NCBI GenBank assembly: GCA_023395555.1
Contig: JAEWYQ010000051.1
Span: 186,001-250,000 of the forward strand
Direction: 5' to 3'
Length of the DNA stretch: 64,000 nt
From: Bacillota bacterium
GTDB lineage: Bacteria > Bacillota > Clostridia > Lachnospirales > Lachnospiraceae
The notes below the pieces were generated by a model. That model saw only the letters and a list, made by a program, of their open reading frames with translations, made no database searches and was not told the DNA's origin. Numbering within the stretch: the stretch's first letter is position 1; the number at the start of each line of letters is the position of its first letter. This document shows, piece by piece, positions 35,713 to 44,447 of this stretch. Both the position numbers and the translations under genes were made by a program.

Positions 35713-36027
35713 GGTTCCTCCTTATGTAGGTTCAATTGTTACATAATTGTTAAATATGTTACGTACTTATTATATAACATATTTCTGAGGAATTCATGTG
35801 GTATCTGCTGGAAACTCAGTTGGTTCCTTCCATATATCAAATTCTATTAAATCTATTCATCAGGGCAGACACCATAGACCGGAAAAGGCATGTCACACCG
35901 GAAAATTTGTCTATTATCTGCCCATCCGGCAGAGAACAAGCCATATTCCCATGTAACATGCCCTATTTATATCCCATTTTCTTTATGCAGCTATTTTAAG
36001 TATGCACGTATTTCAATGATACACCTA
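35713..36027. other. Gap between the NlpC/P60 gene and fba
   Basis: This 315-nt gap is A/T-rich near 35735-35790 (GTTACATAATTGTTAAATATGTTACG), which may hold the NlpC/P60 promoter. A 67-codon open frame at 35796-35999 (+) has a GAGGA before its ATG, but its product looks like nothing known and I do not call it. No terminator was recognised for fba. Confidence 0.4.
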
Positions 36028-36894
36028 TTATGCCTTGCCAACAGAACCGAATAATTCCATCTTAGCCTTAACCGTGGCCTTAATTGCATCTGTTCCGGGT
36101 GCCAACAGCTTACGGGGATCAAATCCCTTGCCCGTCAGATCCTTTCCTTCTTCAATATATTTACGGGTGGCTTCCTGGAAGGAGAGCTGACATTCCGTAT
36201 TTACATTGATCTTAGCCACACCCAGAGAGATCGCCTTCTTAATCATATCCTCTGGAATTCCGGTTCCTCCGTGAAGAACCAGAGGCATATCCCCGGTTCT
36301 CTGCTGGATTGCATCCAGGGTGTCGAAGCTTAAGCCAGCCCAGTTAGCAGGATATTTTCCATGGATATTACCAATTCCTGCTGCCAGCATGGTTACGCCA
36401 AGATCAGCAATTGCCTTGCACTCATCGGGATCGGCACATTCTCCCGCTCCCACTACGCCGTCTTCCTCACCGCCGATGGAACCTACTTCGGCCTCAATGG
36501 AGATGCCCTTGCTGTCACAGAGTGCCACCAGCTCTTTTGTCTTTGCTATATTTTCGGCAATCGGATAATGGGAACCATCAAACATTACGGAAGAGAAGCC
36601 CGCATTGATACATGCCAGAGCGCCGTCATAGCTGCCATGATCCAGGTGAAGAGCTACCGGAACAGTAATCTTTAACTCCTCCAGCATTCCGTTTACCATG
36701 CCTACCACAGTCTTATAGCCGCACATATATTTGCCGGCGCCTTCCGATACACCGAGAATTACCGGTGACTGCAGCTCCTGGGCAGTTACCAGAACCGCCT
36801 TGGTCCATTCCAGATTGTTGATATTAAATTGACCTACCGCATATTTTCCCTGCTTTGCTTTTACAAGCATTTCTTTTGCTGATACTAATGCCAT
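36028..36894 (-). CDS. fba: Fructose-bisphosphate aldolase, class II
   Basis: A protein of 288 residues from ATG 36894, which has GGAGGACATGAC before it; an ATG 12 codons earlier is not typical of the family. It is the zinc-dependent aldolase of glycolysis. Zinc ligands are seen in VALHLDHGS (His, near residue 83), the EAEVGSIGGEEDG loop, GNIHGKY and VLHGGTGIP. The C-terminal KINVNTECQLSFQEATRKYI motif binds the phosphates. It appears to be transcribed alone. With pyk and ppdK it places three lower/upper glycolytic genes in the window, though not in one operon. Confidence 0.96.
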   Translation of the reverse strand: MALVSAKEMLVKAKQGKYAVGQFNINNLEWTKAVLVTAQELQSPVILGVSEGAGKYMCGYKTVVGMVNGMLEELKITVPVALHLDHGSYDGALACINAGFSSVMFDGSHYPIAENIAKTKELVALCDSKGISIEAEVGSIGGEEDGVVGAGECADPDECKAIADLGVTMLAAGIGNIHGKYPANWAGLSFDTLDAIQQRTGDMPLVLHGGTGIPEDMIKKAISLGVAKINVNTECQLSFQEATRKYIEEGKDLTGKGFDPRKLLAPGTDAIKATVKAKMELFGSVGKA

Positions 36895-37044
36895 GTCATG
36901 TCCTCCGTTAAGTATATTTTTAATTGCCATTGCTTATTCTTTCGCTGCTCCATTATAACAATAATCCAGTTTAATGTAAAGTTTTTGTTACCTTCAACGA
37001 TAGCACAGCATGGCATCAGTCCAGTCTTTGGTTCCACACTATGC

Positions 37045-37085
37045 CGCAAAACAAAAGCCTCCTGTCTTCCGTTTTAATACGGCGG
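37045..37085. repeat. Hairpin upstream of fba
   Basis: CCTCCTGTC pairs with GACAGGAGG around a smaller CCGTTTTAATACGG hairpin. It lies more than 150 nt upstream of fba on the minus strand and 330 nt upstream of the XRE gene. It could be a terminator or part of a small RNA. Confidence 0.5.
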
Positions 37086-37174
37086 ACAGGAGGTGAGGGC
37101 TTTGGCGGCATTCAGCGGGGATTGGGGAAGCTCCGCCGCTTGTATGCCGCAATTTCTGCAGATACAGCATCTGC

Positions 37175-37262
37175 TTTCAATAAAGCATAAGATATAATAG
37201 GGCATCGACGGTCATTCTTTCTCTTGCAGGAGAACACACAAACCTCTTATGCTTTATTGAAA
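37175..37262. repeat. 18-bp perfect inverted repeat flanking a TATAAT
   Basis: Positions 37175-37192 and 37245-37262 are perfect reverse complements (TTTCAATAAAGCATAAGA). The 52-nt interior begins with TATAAT directly after the left arm. It sits in a 524-nt gap without genes between fba and the XRE regulator. It might encode a small structured RNA or be an invertible promoter; neither is shown. Confidence 0.7.
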
Positions 37263-37418
37263 ATGGATATTCTGCAATGAAACAAATACGATGTTTTTCC
37301 TCTTTATATAGATAATATTCCATATAGCAGAAATTGTCAAGTTAAAATTGTATATTTTATGGATTTTATAGATTTGAAGATAAAATATATTATAATATTG
37401 GGACAGAGGAGGCTATAT

Positions 37419-37781
37419 ATGAAAAGCATGGGGCAGCAGTTACGAGAAATAAGAGAAGATATGGGGCTAATGCAGATCGTTGTTGCAAAAAGAATTGGCA
37501 TCAGCAACAAGGTCCTGTCCAATTTTGAAAATGATGTTCGTCTCCCGGATTTGCAGACTTTTAAACTGCTTTGTGAGTTTTATAATGTGTCGGCGGATGC
37601 ATTATTGGAGATCAGCGCAAAGCACCGCCCTCAAACTCCGGCTTATACCGAGGATGAACGCAGGATTTTATCCTATTACCATAAACTGAACGAAGTAAAC
37701 AAGGATATCGCCAAGGGTTATCTGGCTAATCTCTGTAAGGATCAGCAAATGAATGAAACCTCCGGCACAACGGACCGCTGA
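37419..37781 (+). CDS. XRE family helix-turn-helix regulator
   Basis: A 120-residue protein from ATG 37419, preceded by GAGGAGG; TATAAT at 37391-37396 may be its -10 element. The N-terminal HTH_XRE domain (about residues 8-65) reads LREIREDMGLMQIVVAKRIG, SNKVLSNFENDVRLPDL, typical of phage Cro/CI-like repressors and metabolic regulators. The C-terminal helical tail (RILSYYHKLNEVNKDIAKGY) resembles the dimerisation/effector tail of many short XRE proteins. The target is unknown; an inverted repeat lies upstream. It ends at a strong terminator. Confidence 0.88.
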   Translation: MKSMGQQLREIREDMGLMQIVVAKRIGISNKVLSNFENDVRLPDLQTFKLLCEFYNVSADALLEISAKHRPQTPAYTEDERRILSYYHKLNEVNKDIAKGYLANLCKDQQMNETSGTTDR

Positions 37782-37824
37782 AGCTTACTTCTGAATAAAT
37801 AAACGAGATCAGAAGATATGGATC

Positions 37825-37894
37825 ATTGCAAAAAGAATGCCGCGGGAGAATCGGGTTATATGACTCGGTTCTTCTGCGGCATTCTTTTTGCAAT
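37825..37894. terminator. Terminator after the XRE regulator
   Basis: ATTGCAAAAAGAATGCCGC pairs perfectly with GCGGCATTCTTTTTGCAAT, with further pairing (AGAA/TTCT) inside. A-run and T-run are part of the stem, so it can work in both directions. Confidence 0.85.
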
Positions 37895-37921
37895 GCGCCT
37901 TAACTAATTAAATTTCATTTG

Positions 37922-37937
37922 TTAGACTTACATCTAA
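37922..37937. promoter_or_regulatory. Palindromic operator 1 of the MFS-ArsR operon
   Basis: TTAGACTTACATCTAA: half-sites TTAGA and TCTAA separated by 6 nt. It lies directly upstream of the -35 element and has the same half-sites and spacing as operator 2. Confidence 0.65.
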
Positions 37938-37944
37938 TTATACA

Positions 37945-37973
37945 TTGACATATATTTAATCTGATGATATCAT
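37945..37973 (+). promoter_or_regulatory. Promoter of the MFS-ArsR operon
   Basis: TTGACA (37945-37950), exactly 17 nt, TATCAT (37968-37973). It is flanked by the two palindromes at 37922-37937 and 37990-38005, so the transcription start would fall just before operator 2. Confidence 0.75.
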
Positions 37974-37989
37974 TCACTTGATACATATA

Positions 37990-38005
37990 TTAGACGTACT
38001 TCTAA
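37990..38005. promoter_or_regulatory. Palindromic operator 2 of the MFS-ArsR operon
   Basis: TTAGACGTACTTCTAA: identical half-sites to operator 1, located around +10 to +25 relative to the predicted start. The two centres are 68 bp apart, about six and a half helical turns. The ArsR-type protein encoded downstream is the natural candidate to bind both; that is inference. Confidence 0.65.
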
Positions 38006-38084
38006 TGCTATCACAAATTATTTCAGGGTGGGAGTCATGATTCGACAGCCCATTCCTGCGAAGGAAATAAGAAAGAGGTGCAGA

Positions 38085-39347
38085 ATGGAACATGTAGAAA
38101 ACCAAACAGAAGAACGCATTAGTTACAAGGATATTTTCCGCCAGAAGGAATATTGCAAGGTGATTATCTCCAATATTATCAGCCGCTTTGGAGATTCTAT
38201 CGATGCCATTGCATTTACTTGGCTGGTATATGCAATTACAGGAAGTGCTTCCTGGTCAGCAGTTGTATTTGCGGCAAACCAGCTTCCCTCCGTACTGGTG
38301 CAGCCATTTGCAGGAGCTTTGGTAGAGGGGCTGAGTAAAAAGAAAATCATGGTACTTACAGACGCCATAAGAGGAATTGTAATTGCAGGGCTTGCAGTTC
38401 TTTATATGGCAGATCTGCTGAACCCATGGATATTAATGCTTTTTACTCTGTTCATCTCCACGGCGGAGGCCTTCCGCATACCGGCAAGCATGGCCGCTAT
38501 TCCGAAGCTGCTGGAAAAAAAGTATTATACTCACGGAACCTCACTCAATTCCACGATCAGCAATGTGGTACAACTGGCCGGCCTTGGAGCGGCGGGCTTC
38601 ATCATCGGAAGCTTCGGCATTCACACCGCAATTCTCATTGATGCCGTTACCTTTTTGGGTTCCGCCTTTATCTTAAGCTTCCTGAGGCTGGAGGAAACGA
38701 ACCTGCGCAAGGGAAAGCTTCCGGCAAGAGAATATTTCGAGACACTGAAGGGAGGCGTTATCTACTTGAAGAACAGCTCCGTTATCTGCAACTTCTGCAT
38801 GATGGCGGTAATCATCAATGCCCTTATTATACCGATCAGTTCCCTGCAGACACCTCTAATTGTGGAGATTATGGGACAGGGAAGTACCTTATTAAGCATC
38901 TTCAGCATCGCTCTCACCCTGGGTATGGGACTTGGCTCCTTTACCTATCCCATCATAAGGAAGTATTTTCAGGTAAGAGGAATCATTGTTGGAAGCGGCG
39001 TTATAGTGGGCATCAGCTTGTATCTCTATACCTGGGGAACCGCCCTCCAAAAGAATACCGCGGCCGCCTACGGACTGACGATTACTGTCAGTATTGTAAT
39101 CGGTCTAAGTCTGAGCCTTATGATGTCCGTCCTGTCGGTAGAATTTATGAAAGCTGTGGAACCGGAGTATCTGGCCAGAGTCGGCTCCATCTTCAATGCC
39201 GGAGCCACTGCCGCCGCACCGCTGGCCTCTCTGGCCGTAGGCAGTCTTGCCGTTGTTTTTTCAACCGCTCAAATTTTTATAGCCAGCGCCGTCGGATGTG
39301 TGCTATTATTTAGTTATATCGCAATCCGAAGGGTCAGGTTTGAATAA
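38085..39347 (+). CDS. MFS transporter (probable drug/metabolite exporter)
   Basis: A protein of 420 residues from ATG 38085 (AGAGGTG upstream); ATG 38037 and GTG 38028 in frame, near GGGTGGGAG, are alternatives. About ten to twelve membrane segments are visible. ISNIISRFGDSIDAIAFTWL at the first helix and VLTDAIRGIVIAGLAVLYMA are typical of the macrolide-efflux/enterobactin-exporter-like MFS group common in Clostridia. The substrate is unknown. It is followed after 61 nt by an ArsR-type regulator, and its promoter is bracketed by two palindromes, so expression is probably repressed until a ligand appears. Confidence 0.9.
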   Translation: MEHVENQTEERISYKDIFRQKEYCKVIISNIISRFGDSIDAIAFTWLVYAITGSASWSAVVFAANQLPSVLVQPFAGALVEGLSKKKIMVLTDAIRGIVIAGLAVLYMADLLNPWILMLFTLFISTAEAFRIPASMAAIPKLLEKKYYTHGTSLNSTISNVVQLAGLGAAGFIIGSFGIHTAILIDAVTFLGSAFILSFLRLEETNLRKGKLPAREYFETLKGGVIYLKNSSVICNFCMMAVIINALIIPISSLQTPLIVEIMGQGSTLLSIFSIALTLGMGLGSFTYPIIRKYFQVRGIIVGSGVIVGISLYLYTWGTALQKNTAAAYGLTITVSIVIGLSLSLMMSVLSVEFMKAVEPEYLARVGSIFNAGATAAAPLASLAVGSLAVVFSTAQIFIASAVGCVLLFSYIAIRRVRFE

Positions 39348-39408
39348 CCGCTGCCGTGCGGCAGGAAGACAGGCTCGAGGCAAAGGGAAGTAAAAGGACG
39401 GTGGTAAG

Positions 39409-40575
39409 ATGAAGTGTGTTGTAACGAAGGAAGTAGAATATATACCAGAAGCATTCTCCCTGCTGATGCATCTGGCAGAGGAGCAGGACTATGCGCAGAA
39501 AAGGGATTTATTAATCAAAAAATATGCCATAAAGGATAGGCAGAGAAATCGTTTTGATCTGCTGATCCGAATTGAAAAGAAGGCTAAAAAGCTTTTTATC
39601 AAGGACGAAGCGCAAATAATTACTTATTTTGGCCATACGGAGGAGACAGATTATCTTGCAAAGTACGTTCTGCTTACCGATACTTACAGCACCCCCCTTC
39701 CCGTCCCCGAACTTCCTTCCGGGGATGCCATAAACCACTATTTACAGCATGAGATCAGGGATGTGCTGCTTTCCCTCCCGGAAAAGGAATATTGTGAAAA
39801 GTTTGGTGATCTGCTAAAAGAATACAATAATCCCATCGTTTTTGACACGGAGGAAAAGCTTTCTTCCCCCATCGAGGTAATCCGTTATCTGATGAATTCA
39901 GATATTCCCAAAGAAGAAAAATGGCGCCTGCAGGACATATTTCTCAATAGGGAGGAGCATATAGGAGAAGTTGTCCGCCTTGTATCCAAGGCTGCAGCTC
40001 TACTGGAAAGTTACCGCCAGGAGCTGGAGCAGGAAGCAGAGGAGTTCTACTGCTACTGGAATGCGCCGGAGCAGAGGGAAGACTTTCAAAGGTTTATGAA
40101 AAGCTGCCTCCCTGTCAATCTTGATGAGAATCCCTTGGGACTTCTCATCAAGCCACGCATTTTCCTTCCAAATACCATCTCTCTCCGCTTAAAGGAGGAA
40201 ACAAACGGTGCCTACTGCCAGCCGGATATTTACTGGATCGGGATTCTTTTCGGGAACGATTTTACCCTGGAGATGACACGTCAGCTAAAAGACCGGGAAT
40301 GCGACTTAAATGCACTGGAGATCCTCAAGCTTTTGAGTGATAAGAGTAAGTTCGAGATTCTTTCCTATATCAGGGACAAGCGGGCTTACGGAAGTGAGCT
40401 TGCCAAGCACCTTAATCTGACGGCAGCTACCATTTCCCATCATATGAATTCCCTGATAACCAAGGGGTTGGTAATCATGGAAAAAGAAGAGATGCGGATC
40501 TACTACCGGGGCAATAAACAAGCGATTGAGAATATATTATCTTATTGTAGATCGGTACTGATCGGAGAAGAATGA
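39409..40575 (+). CDS. ArsR-type transcriptional regulator with long N-terminal domain
   Basis: A 388-residue protein. The last 85-90 residues form an ArsR-type winged helix: ALEILKLLSDKSKFEILSYI, then GSELAKHLNLTAATISHHMN (recognition helix) and LVIMEKEEMRIYYRGNK (wing). Classical ArsR proteins are about 100 residues; here about 300 residues precede the DNA-binding domain. They are acidic and mostly helical, with no metal-binding CxC motif that I can see. The N-terminal part is probably a ligand or dimerisation domain. AGGACGGTGG precedes the ATG at 39409. It is cotranscribed with the MFS gene and likely controls it through the paired palindromes. Confidence 0.87.
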   Translation: MKCVVTKEVEYIPEAFSLLMHLAEEQDYAQKRDLLIKKYAIKDRQRNRFDLLIRIEKKAKKLFIKDEAQIITYFGHTEETDYLAKYVLLTDTYSTPLPVPELPSGDAINHYLQHEIRDVLLSLPEKEYCEKFGDLLKEYNNPIVFDTEEKLSSPIEVIRYLMNSDIPKEEKWRLQDIFLNREEHIGEVVRLVSKAAALLESYRQELEQEAEEFYCYWNAPEQREDFQRFMKSCLPVNLDENPLGLLIKPRIFLPNTISLRLKEETNGAYCQPDIYWIGILFGNDFTLEMTRQLKDRECDLNALEILKLLSDKSKFEILSYIRDKRAYGSELAKHLNLTAATISHHMNSLITKGLVIMEKEEMRIYYRGNKQAIENILSYCRSVLIGEE

Positions 40576-40606
40576 AACGATCCTGCCGTCAGGACATTCC
40601 TTCCTA

Positions 40607-42343
40607 TCAGCTCATATACCGAAAGGTATTCTCCAGACACAACGCCCCATATCCCAATGTCCGGTTGGGGTAAACATTTTCAATTCTCAATGCCCTTGCT
40701 CCGTTAATCAGATAGGCTCTCACCTTCTCTGCATACAGATAGGGATCATTGCCGTTCACAATTCCCCACTGCATGAGCAGGGCCGCACTTCCTGCAACAA
40801 AGGGCGTTGCCATGGAAGTGCCGGAACGGACGGCATAACCGCCCCCCGGTGCGCAGGAGTTGATATTCACCCCAGGAGCAACCAGATCCGGCTTAGTCCT
40901 CTGATTCCGGGTAAATCCCCTGCCGGAAAAAGGCGCATAGCTGTCCGTATATGCATTATAAGCACCGACAGAGACTGCCAGCTCTGCCGTAGAGGGAATG
41001 GTCAGAGTGGTGAATTCCGAAGGCATCAGAAAGCGGGTCGCCGGGTTCTTCACTCCGCCGGCAGGCAGCCACATATCATAATCACCCGTAATGATACGGC
41101 GGGGAACCAGCTCGATACGCCATACACCGGAATTAATATATCTTGTAGTCGGAATCAGCTCCAGATAAATCTCCTGCTGAGGATTATAAGGAGTCGGCTC
41201 TCCATAGAACAGGAACACTTCCGTCTGTCCGATCCGAAATTGCTGCGTCCCGAGAATCTCCGGAATGGGTCCCACCCTGGTTCCATTGGGAGCGGTGATA
41301 ACTACCTCAAAATGATCATAATAATTCTTCCATATCTGTACATTCAAAGAAAACTCAAATTCGCTGACTGCCAGCTCCACTACCTGGCTGGCTCCCATGG
41401 TGAGCATTCCCTGGGCATGGTTTCCGGAGGCCCCTTCATTGCCTGTACCAATGACAATGCTGCTCCTCCACTGTATGGCAATATCGTTAATAAAGCTTTC
41501 CAGCAGAGTCCTTCCCGTGTGAGAACCATAGTTGTTGCCAAAGCTGATATTGACCGCGACCGGCTTTCCCGCCGCCGTGGCATATTTGATCACATAGTCG
41601 ATAGCCTCCATCAGCTGTGAGGTCCGGGGAAAGGAGGCTCCCACCGAGGCTCCCAGCTTCACAATAACCAGATCGCTTCTGGAAGCCACACCGCGGTACA
41701 GGCCGTTGCTGGCTCTGCCATTGCCTGCCGCAATTCCTGCCACATGGGTTCCATGCCCGGAAAGATCCGTACTGGGTACGATCTCCATTCTCTGGGGCAT
41801 GGGTACGAGAAGGGCTTCATTAATCTGTTCCCTGGTGTACACCGTGCCGGTATCATAGCCCGGAGGCGGATTCCCGGATATCGTCTGATCCCATAATGCG
41901 GCAATCCGCGTCGTTCCGTCCTCATTGCGAAAATCGGGATGGGAATAGTCTATGCCGGAATCAATGACCGCCACCAGCACCCCTTCTCCGAAAAGTCCCC
42001 TGCTGGCGGTTTGAACAGGATTGATGCAGGAGGCTGTCCGCCCCTCGTTGACCTCATAGAAGAGCCGTTTCGGCTTTTCTATATATTCGATCTCGCTATA
42101 CTCCGATAACCGGCTGATGAGATACTGAGGAATGGTAATGATGGCATATTGATTGGACAGCTCCACCGCGGATATTTGAAGCTCTTGCCTTACTCTCTCC
42201 AGAGTGCCGGTATATTTTACAATCAACTCCCACTGATTCGTATCCGGAGTATATCCTACGTTAAGATTTACCGCCTTCTCCCTCTCTGCTTCCGGGACGT
42301 CCAGCGCCAGATTTAACTCATTATCAATCTTCGCGTCATCCAC
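40607..42343 (-). CDS. Subtilisin-like serine peptidase (S8 family, Csp-like)
   Basis: A 578-residue S8 peptidase with an intact triad: Asp in VAVIDSGIDYSHPDF, His in GHGTHVAGIAAGNG, Ser in GTSMATPFVAGSAALL. About 95 N-terminal residues (LERVRQELQISAVELSNQYA and so on) look like an in-built propeptide. An inserted beta-rich domain lies between the His and Ser regions (about residues 315-440). No signal peptide is visible. Length, prodomain and insertion recall the clostridial Csp/CspB group, which process spore cortex-lytic enzymes, but many Lachnospiraceae carry several such genes of unknown role. The start is a GTG at 42341-42343 with GAGGAG upstream. It is convergent with the ArsR gene. 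Confidence 0.88.
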   Translation of the reverse strand: MDDAKIDNELNLALDVPEAEREKAVNLNVGYTPDTNQWELIVKYTGTLERVRQELQISAVELSNQYAIITIPQYLISRLSEYSEIEYIEKPKRLFYEVNEGRTASCINPVQTASRGLFGEGVLVAVIDSGIDYSHPDFRNEDGTTRIAALWDQTISGNPPPGYDTGTVYTREQINEALLVPMPQRMEIVPSTDLSGHGTHVAGIAAGNGRASNGLYRGVASRSDLVIVKLGASVGASFPRTSQLMEAIDYVIKYATAAGKPVAVNISFGNNYGSHTGRTLLESFINDIAIQWRSSIVIGTGNEGASGNHAQGMLTMGASQVVELAVSEFEFSLNVQIWKNYYDHFEVVITAPNGTRVGPIPEILGTQQFRIGQTEVFLFYGEPTPYNPQQEIYLELIPTTRYINSGVWRIELVPRRIITGDYDMWLPAGGVKNPATRFLMPSEFTTLTIPSTAELAVSVGAYNAYTDSYAPFSGRGFTRNQRTKPDLVAPGVNINSCAPGGGYAVRSGTSMATPFVAGSAALLMQWGIVNGNDPYLYAEKVRAYLINGARALRIENVYPNRTLGYGALCLENTFRYMS

Positions 42344-42436
42344 TATAATTCCACTCCTCTCCCTGTCTTCCTATTGAAATCAGAAAGCCTAACTCATATA
42401 ATAGAATTATATGTATCCAGCACGCCACTAGGACAA

Positions 42437-42485
42437 TAAAATAAGGATATCAAAGAATTTATTTTCTTCTGATATCCTTATTTTA
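42437..42485. terminator. Hairpin between sulP and the S8 peptidase gene
   Basis: TAAAATAAGGATATCA (42437-42452) pairs perfectly with TGATATCCTTATTTTA (42470-42485) around a 17-nt loop. A- and T-runs at both ends make it a bidirectional terminator. It is probably the end of the sulP transcript, although 180 nt beyond its stop. The rest of the 324-nt gap shows nothing else. Confidence 0.7.
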
Positions 42486-42667
42486 TAAACTGATATTCTA
42501 TTCTTACACTGTATGCCAATATAATCACTGCGATATTAGCAATAGTAGCGCAGCTCTCCATAAAAATGCCGGATGGCACTCCCTCCATGATATGCACATG
42601 AACAGGCTCCAAAGGCTCCCTATATAACAAACATAAAAGTATTCTCCCGTTATTATTTTACATGTAT

Positions 42668-44323
42668 TCACTGGCCCGACAGAATCTCCGCCCGCTCCAA
42701 GGCCGCATCAATATTTTCGCAGAAATTCTCTGTTCCCACAAATTGATCAAAGCCGGCCTTCTGCATCATTTTCATCGGCTGTTCCTGAACATGGGACAGG
42801 AGCAGGGTGATGTGCTTCTTCTCGCAGGATTTCATCACCTTATTCAAGGCATGGAGGGCATTCACATCCATGGCCGGCACACTCCGCATCCGCAGAATGA
42901 CCACCTTCACATGGGCATCCAGGGATATTTTCATGATCTTATCCGCCGCACCAAAGAACATGGGTCCGTTAATCTCATAGACCAGGGTATTCTTCGGCAC
43001 CTTTTTCAGGCGGATGTTCTCAGAATCATTCTCCTCCTCGCCGCCTTCCTTATCCGGATAGACCCAGCTCTGCACATCCGCCACATCTGCCATCCGTTTC
43101 ATGAACAGCATAGCCGCCAGCAGAAGCCCTACCTCAATTGCGACCACCAGGTCAAAAATCACCGTAAGGGAGAAGGTTGCTACTAATACCAGAATATCGC
43201 TCTTGGGAGACTTCTTCACCAAACTCACGAATTCTCTCCACTCACTCATATTATAGGCTACCACAAACAGGATCGCCGCAATGGTAGGCATGGGAATCAA
43301 CGCCGCATAAGGCATGAGCACCGCCAGAATCAGAAGCAGGACAACGGAATGAACCATTCCTGCGATAGGAGTCCGGCCTCCGTTCTTCACATTGGCTGCC
43401 GTCCTGGCAATGGCTCCCGTTGCGGGAATGCCGCCAAATAAGCTGGAACAGATATTGCCTGCTCCCTGGGCGATCAGTTCCATATTGGAACGGTGCCTGC
43501 TGCCGGTCATGCCGTCAGCCACAACGCAGGACAGCAGGGATTCCACTCCGGCCAGCACTGCAATGGTAACCGCATCGGGAAACATGGTGTTGATCATGGT
43601 TATATTCATCTTAGGCAGCTGAAAGACCGGCGGTCTGGAAGAAATCTCATACAGGCTCCCGATGGTATTGACCTCCAGATCCAAGAGCTTCACCATAGCG
43701 GAAGCTACAAGAACCGCAATGAGGGATGCCGGAATCCTGCCATTGATTTTCGGCCAGAGAGTCAAAATAGCCAGGGACACCGCACCCACCAGCAGGGCCC
43801 ATCCGTTGACCGTCCCTATACTTTCAACGCAGACAACCAATTTCTCCAGTGTTTCCACCGGACTGCTATGTAAAGTCAATCCGAAAAAATCCCGGATCTG
43901 ACCGATAAAAATTGTAACCGCAATTCCCAGCGTAAAGCCGGTGGTAATGGTGTAGGGAATAAACCGCAGCAGCCGTCCAAACCGCAGCAGCCCCATGATA
44001 ATCAGCAGAATTCCCGCCATAATAGTGGCTGCGGCTAACCCTTCCATCCCATTCTTCGCCACAATACCCGCGACAATAGTTGCAAATGCCGCCGTGGGAC
44101 CGGAGATCTGCACCCGGCTGCCTCCCAAAAAGGATATCACAAACCCTGCCACAATGGCTGTGTAAAGTCCCTTCTCCGGTGTCACTCCCGATGCCAGCGC
44201 AAGAGCAATCGACAGCGGCAGCGCAATGATTGCTACAATCACACCGGCCACTACATCCTTCATAAACTGTTCCTTCGTATACGTCTTCATCACTGAAAAC
44301 AACTTAGGCTTTAACTTATCCAT
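42668..44323 (-). CDS. SulP family anion transporter with STAS domain
   Basis: A 551-residue SLC26/SulP protein. A transmembrane part of about 11-14 segments (residues 25-420) contains ALPLSIALALASGVTPEKGL and SFLGGSRVQISGPTAAFATI, the family signature near the substrate site. A cytoplasmic STAS domain follows (about 440-545), starting NTLVYEINGPMFFGAADKIM, with the MRSVPAMDVNALHAL loop. Members move sulfate, bicarbonate or dicarboxylates, so sulfate should not be assumed. ATGGAGG precedes the ATG at 44323. It is divergent from the FtsH-like gene, with hairpin element B in the gap. Confidence 0.92.
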   Translation of the reverse strand: MDKLKPKLFSVMKTYTKEQFMKDVVAGVIVAIIALPLSIALALASGVTPEKGLYTAIVAGFVISFLGGSRVQISGPTAAFATIVAGIVAKNGMEGLAAATIMAGILLIIMGLLRFGRLLRFIPYTITTGFTLGIAVTIFIGQIRDFFGLTLHSSPVETLEKLVVCVESIGTVNGWALLVGAVSLAILTLWPKINGRIPASLIAVLVASAMVKLLDLEVNTIGSLYEISSRPPVFQLPKMNITMINTMFPDAVTIAVLAGVESLLSCVVADGMTGSRHRSNMELIAQGAGNICSSLFGGIPATGAIARTAANVKNGGRTPIAGMVHSVVLLLILAVLMPYAALIPMPTIAAILFVVAYNMSEWREFVSLVKKSPKSDILVLVATFSLTVIFDLVVAIEVGLLLAAMLFMKRMADVADVQSWVYPDKEGGEEENDSENIRLKKVPKNTLVYEINGPMFFGAADKIMKISLDAHVKVVILRMRSVPAMDVNALHALNKVMKSCEKKHITLLLSHVQEQPMKMMQKAGFDQFVGTENFCENIDAALERAEILSGQ

Positions 44324-44447
44324 CTTCGTGCCTCCATATAGTTCGCCTTAGCGGCTGTTTCACTTCACTATCATATTCCGACTATCTCATTTTTTCAAGT
44401 AAATATTAAATATTTCTAAAATTTTAGACAGCAAGCGATTACAGTTC

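Noticed and set aside
35796..35999. 67-codon plus-strand frame with GAGGA before its ATG
   Set aside because: No recognisable domain or context, and the composition looks like translated non-coding DNA. A real small gene cannot be excluded, but support is too thin.
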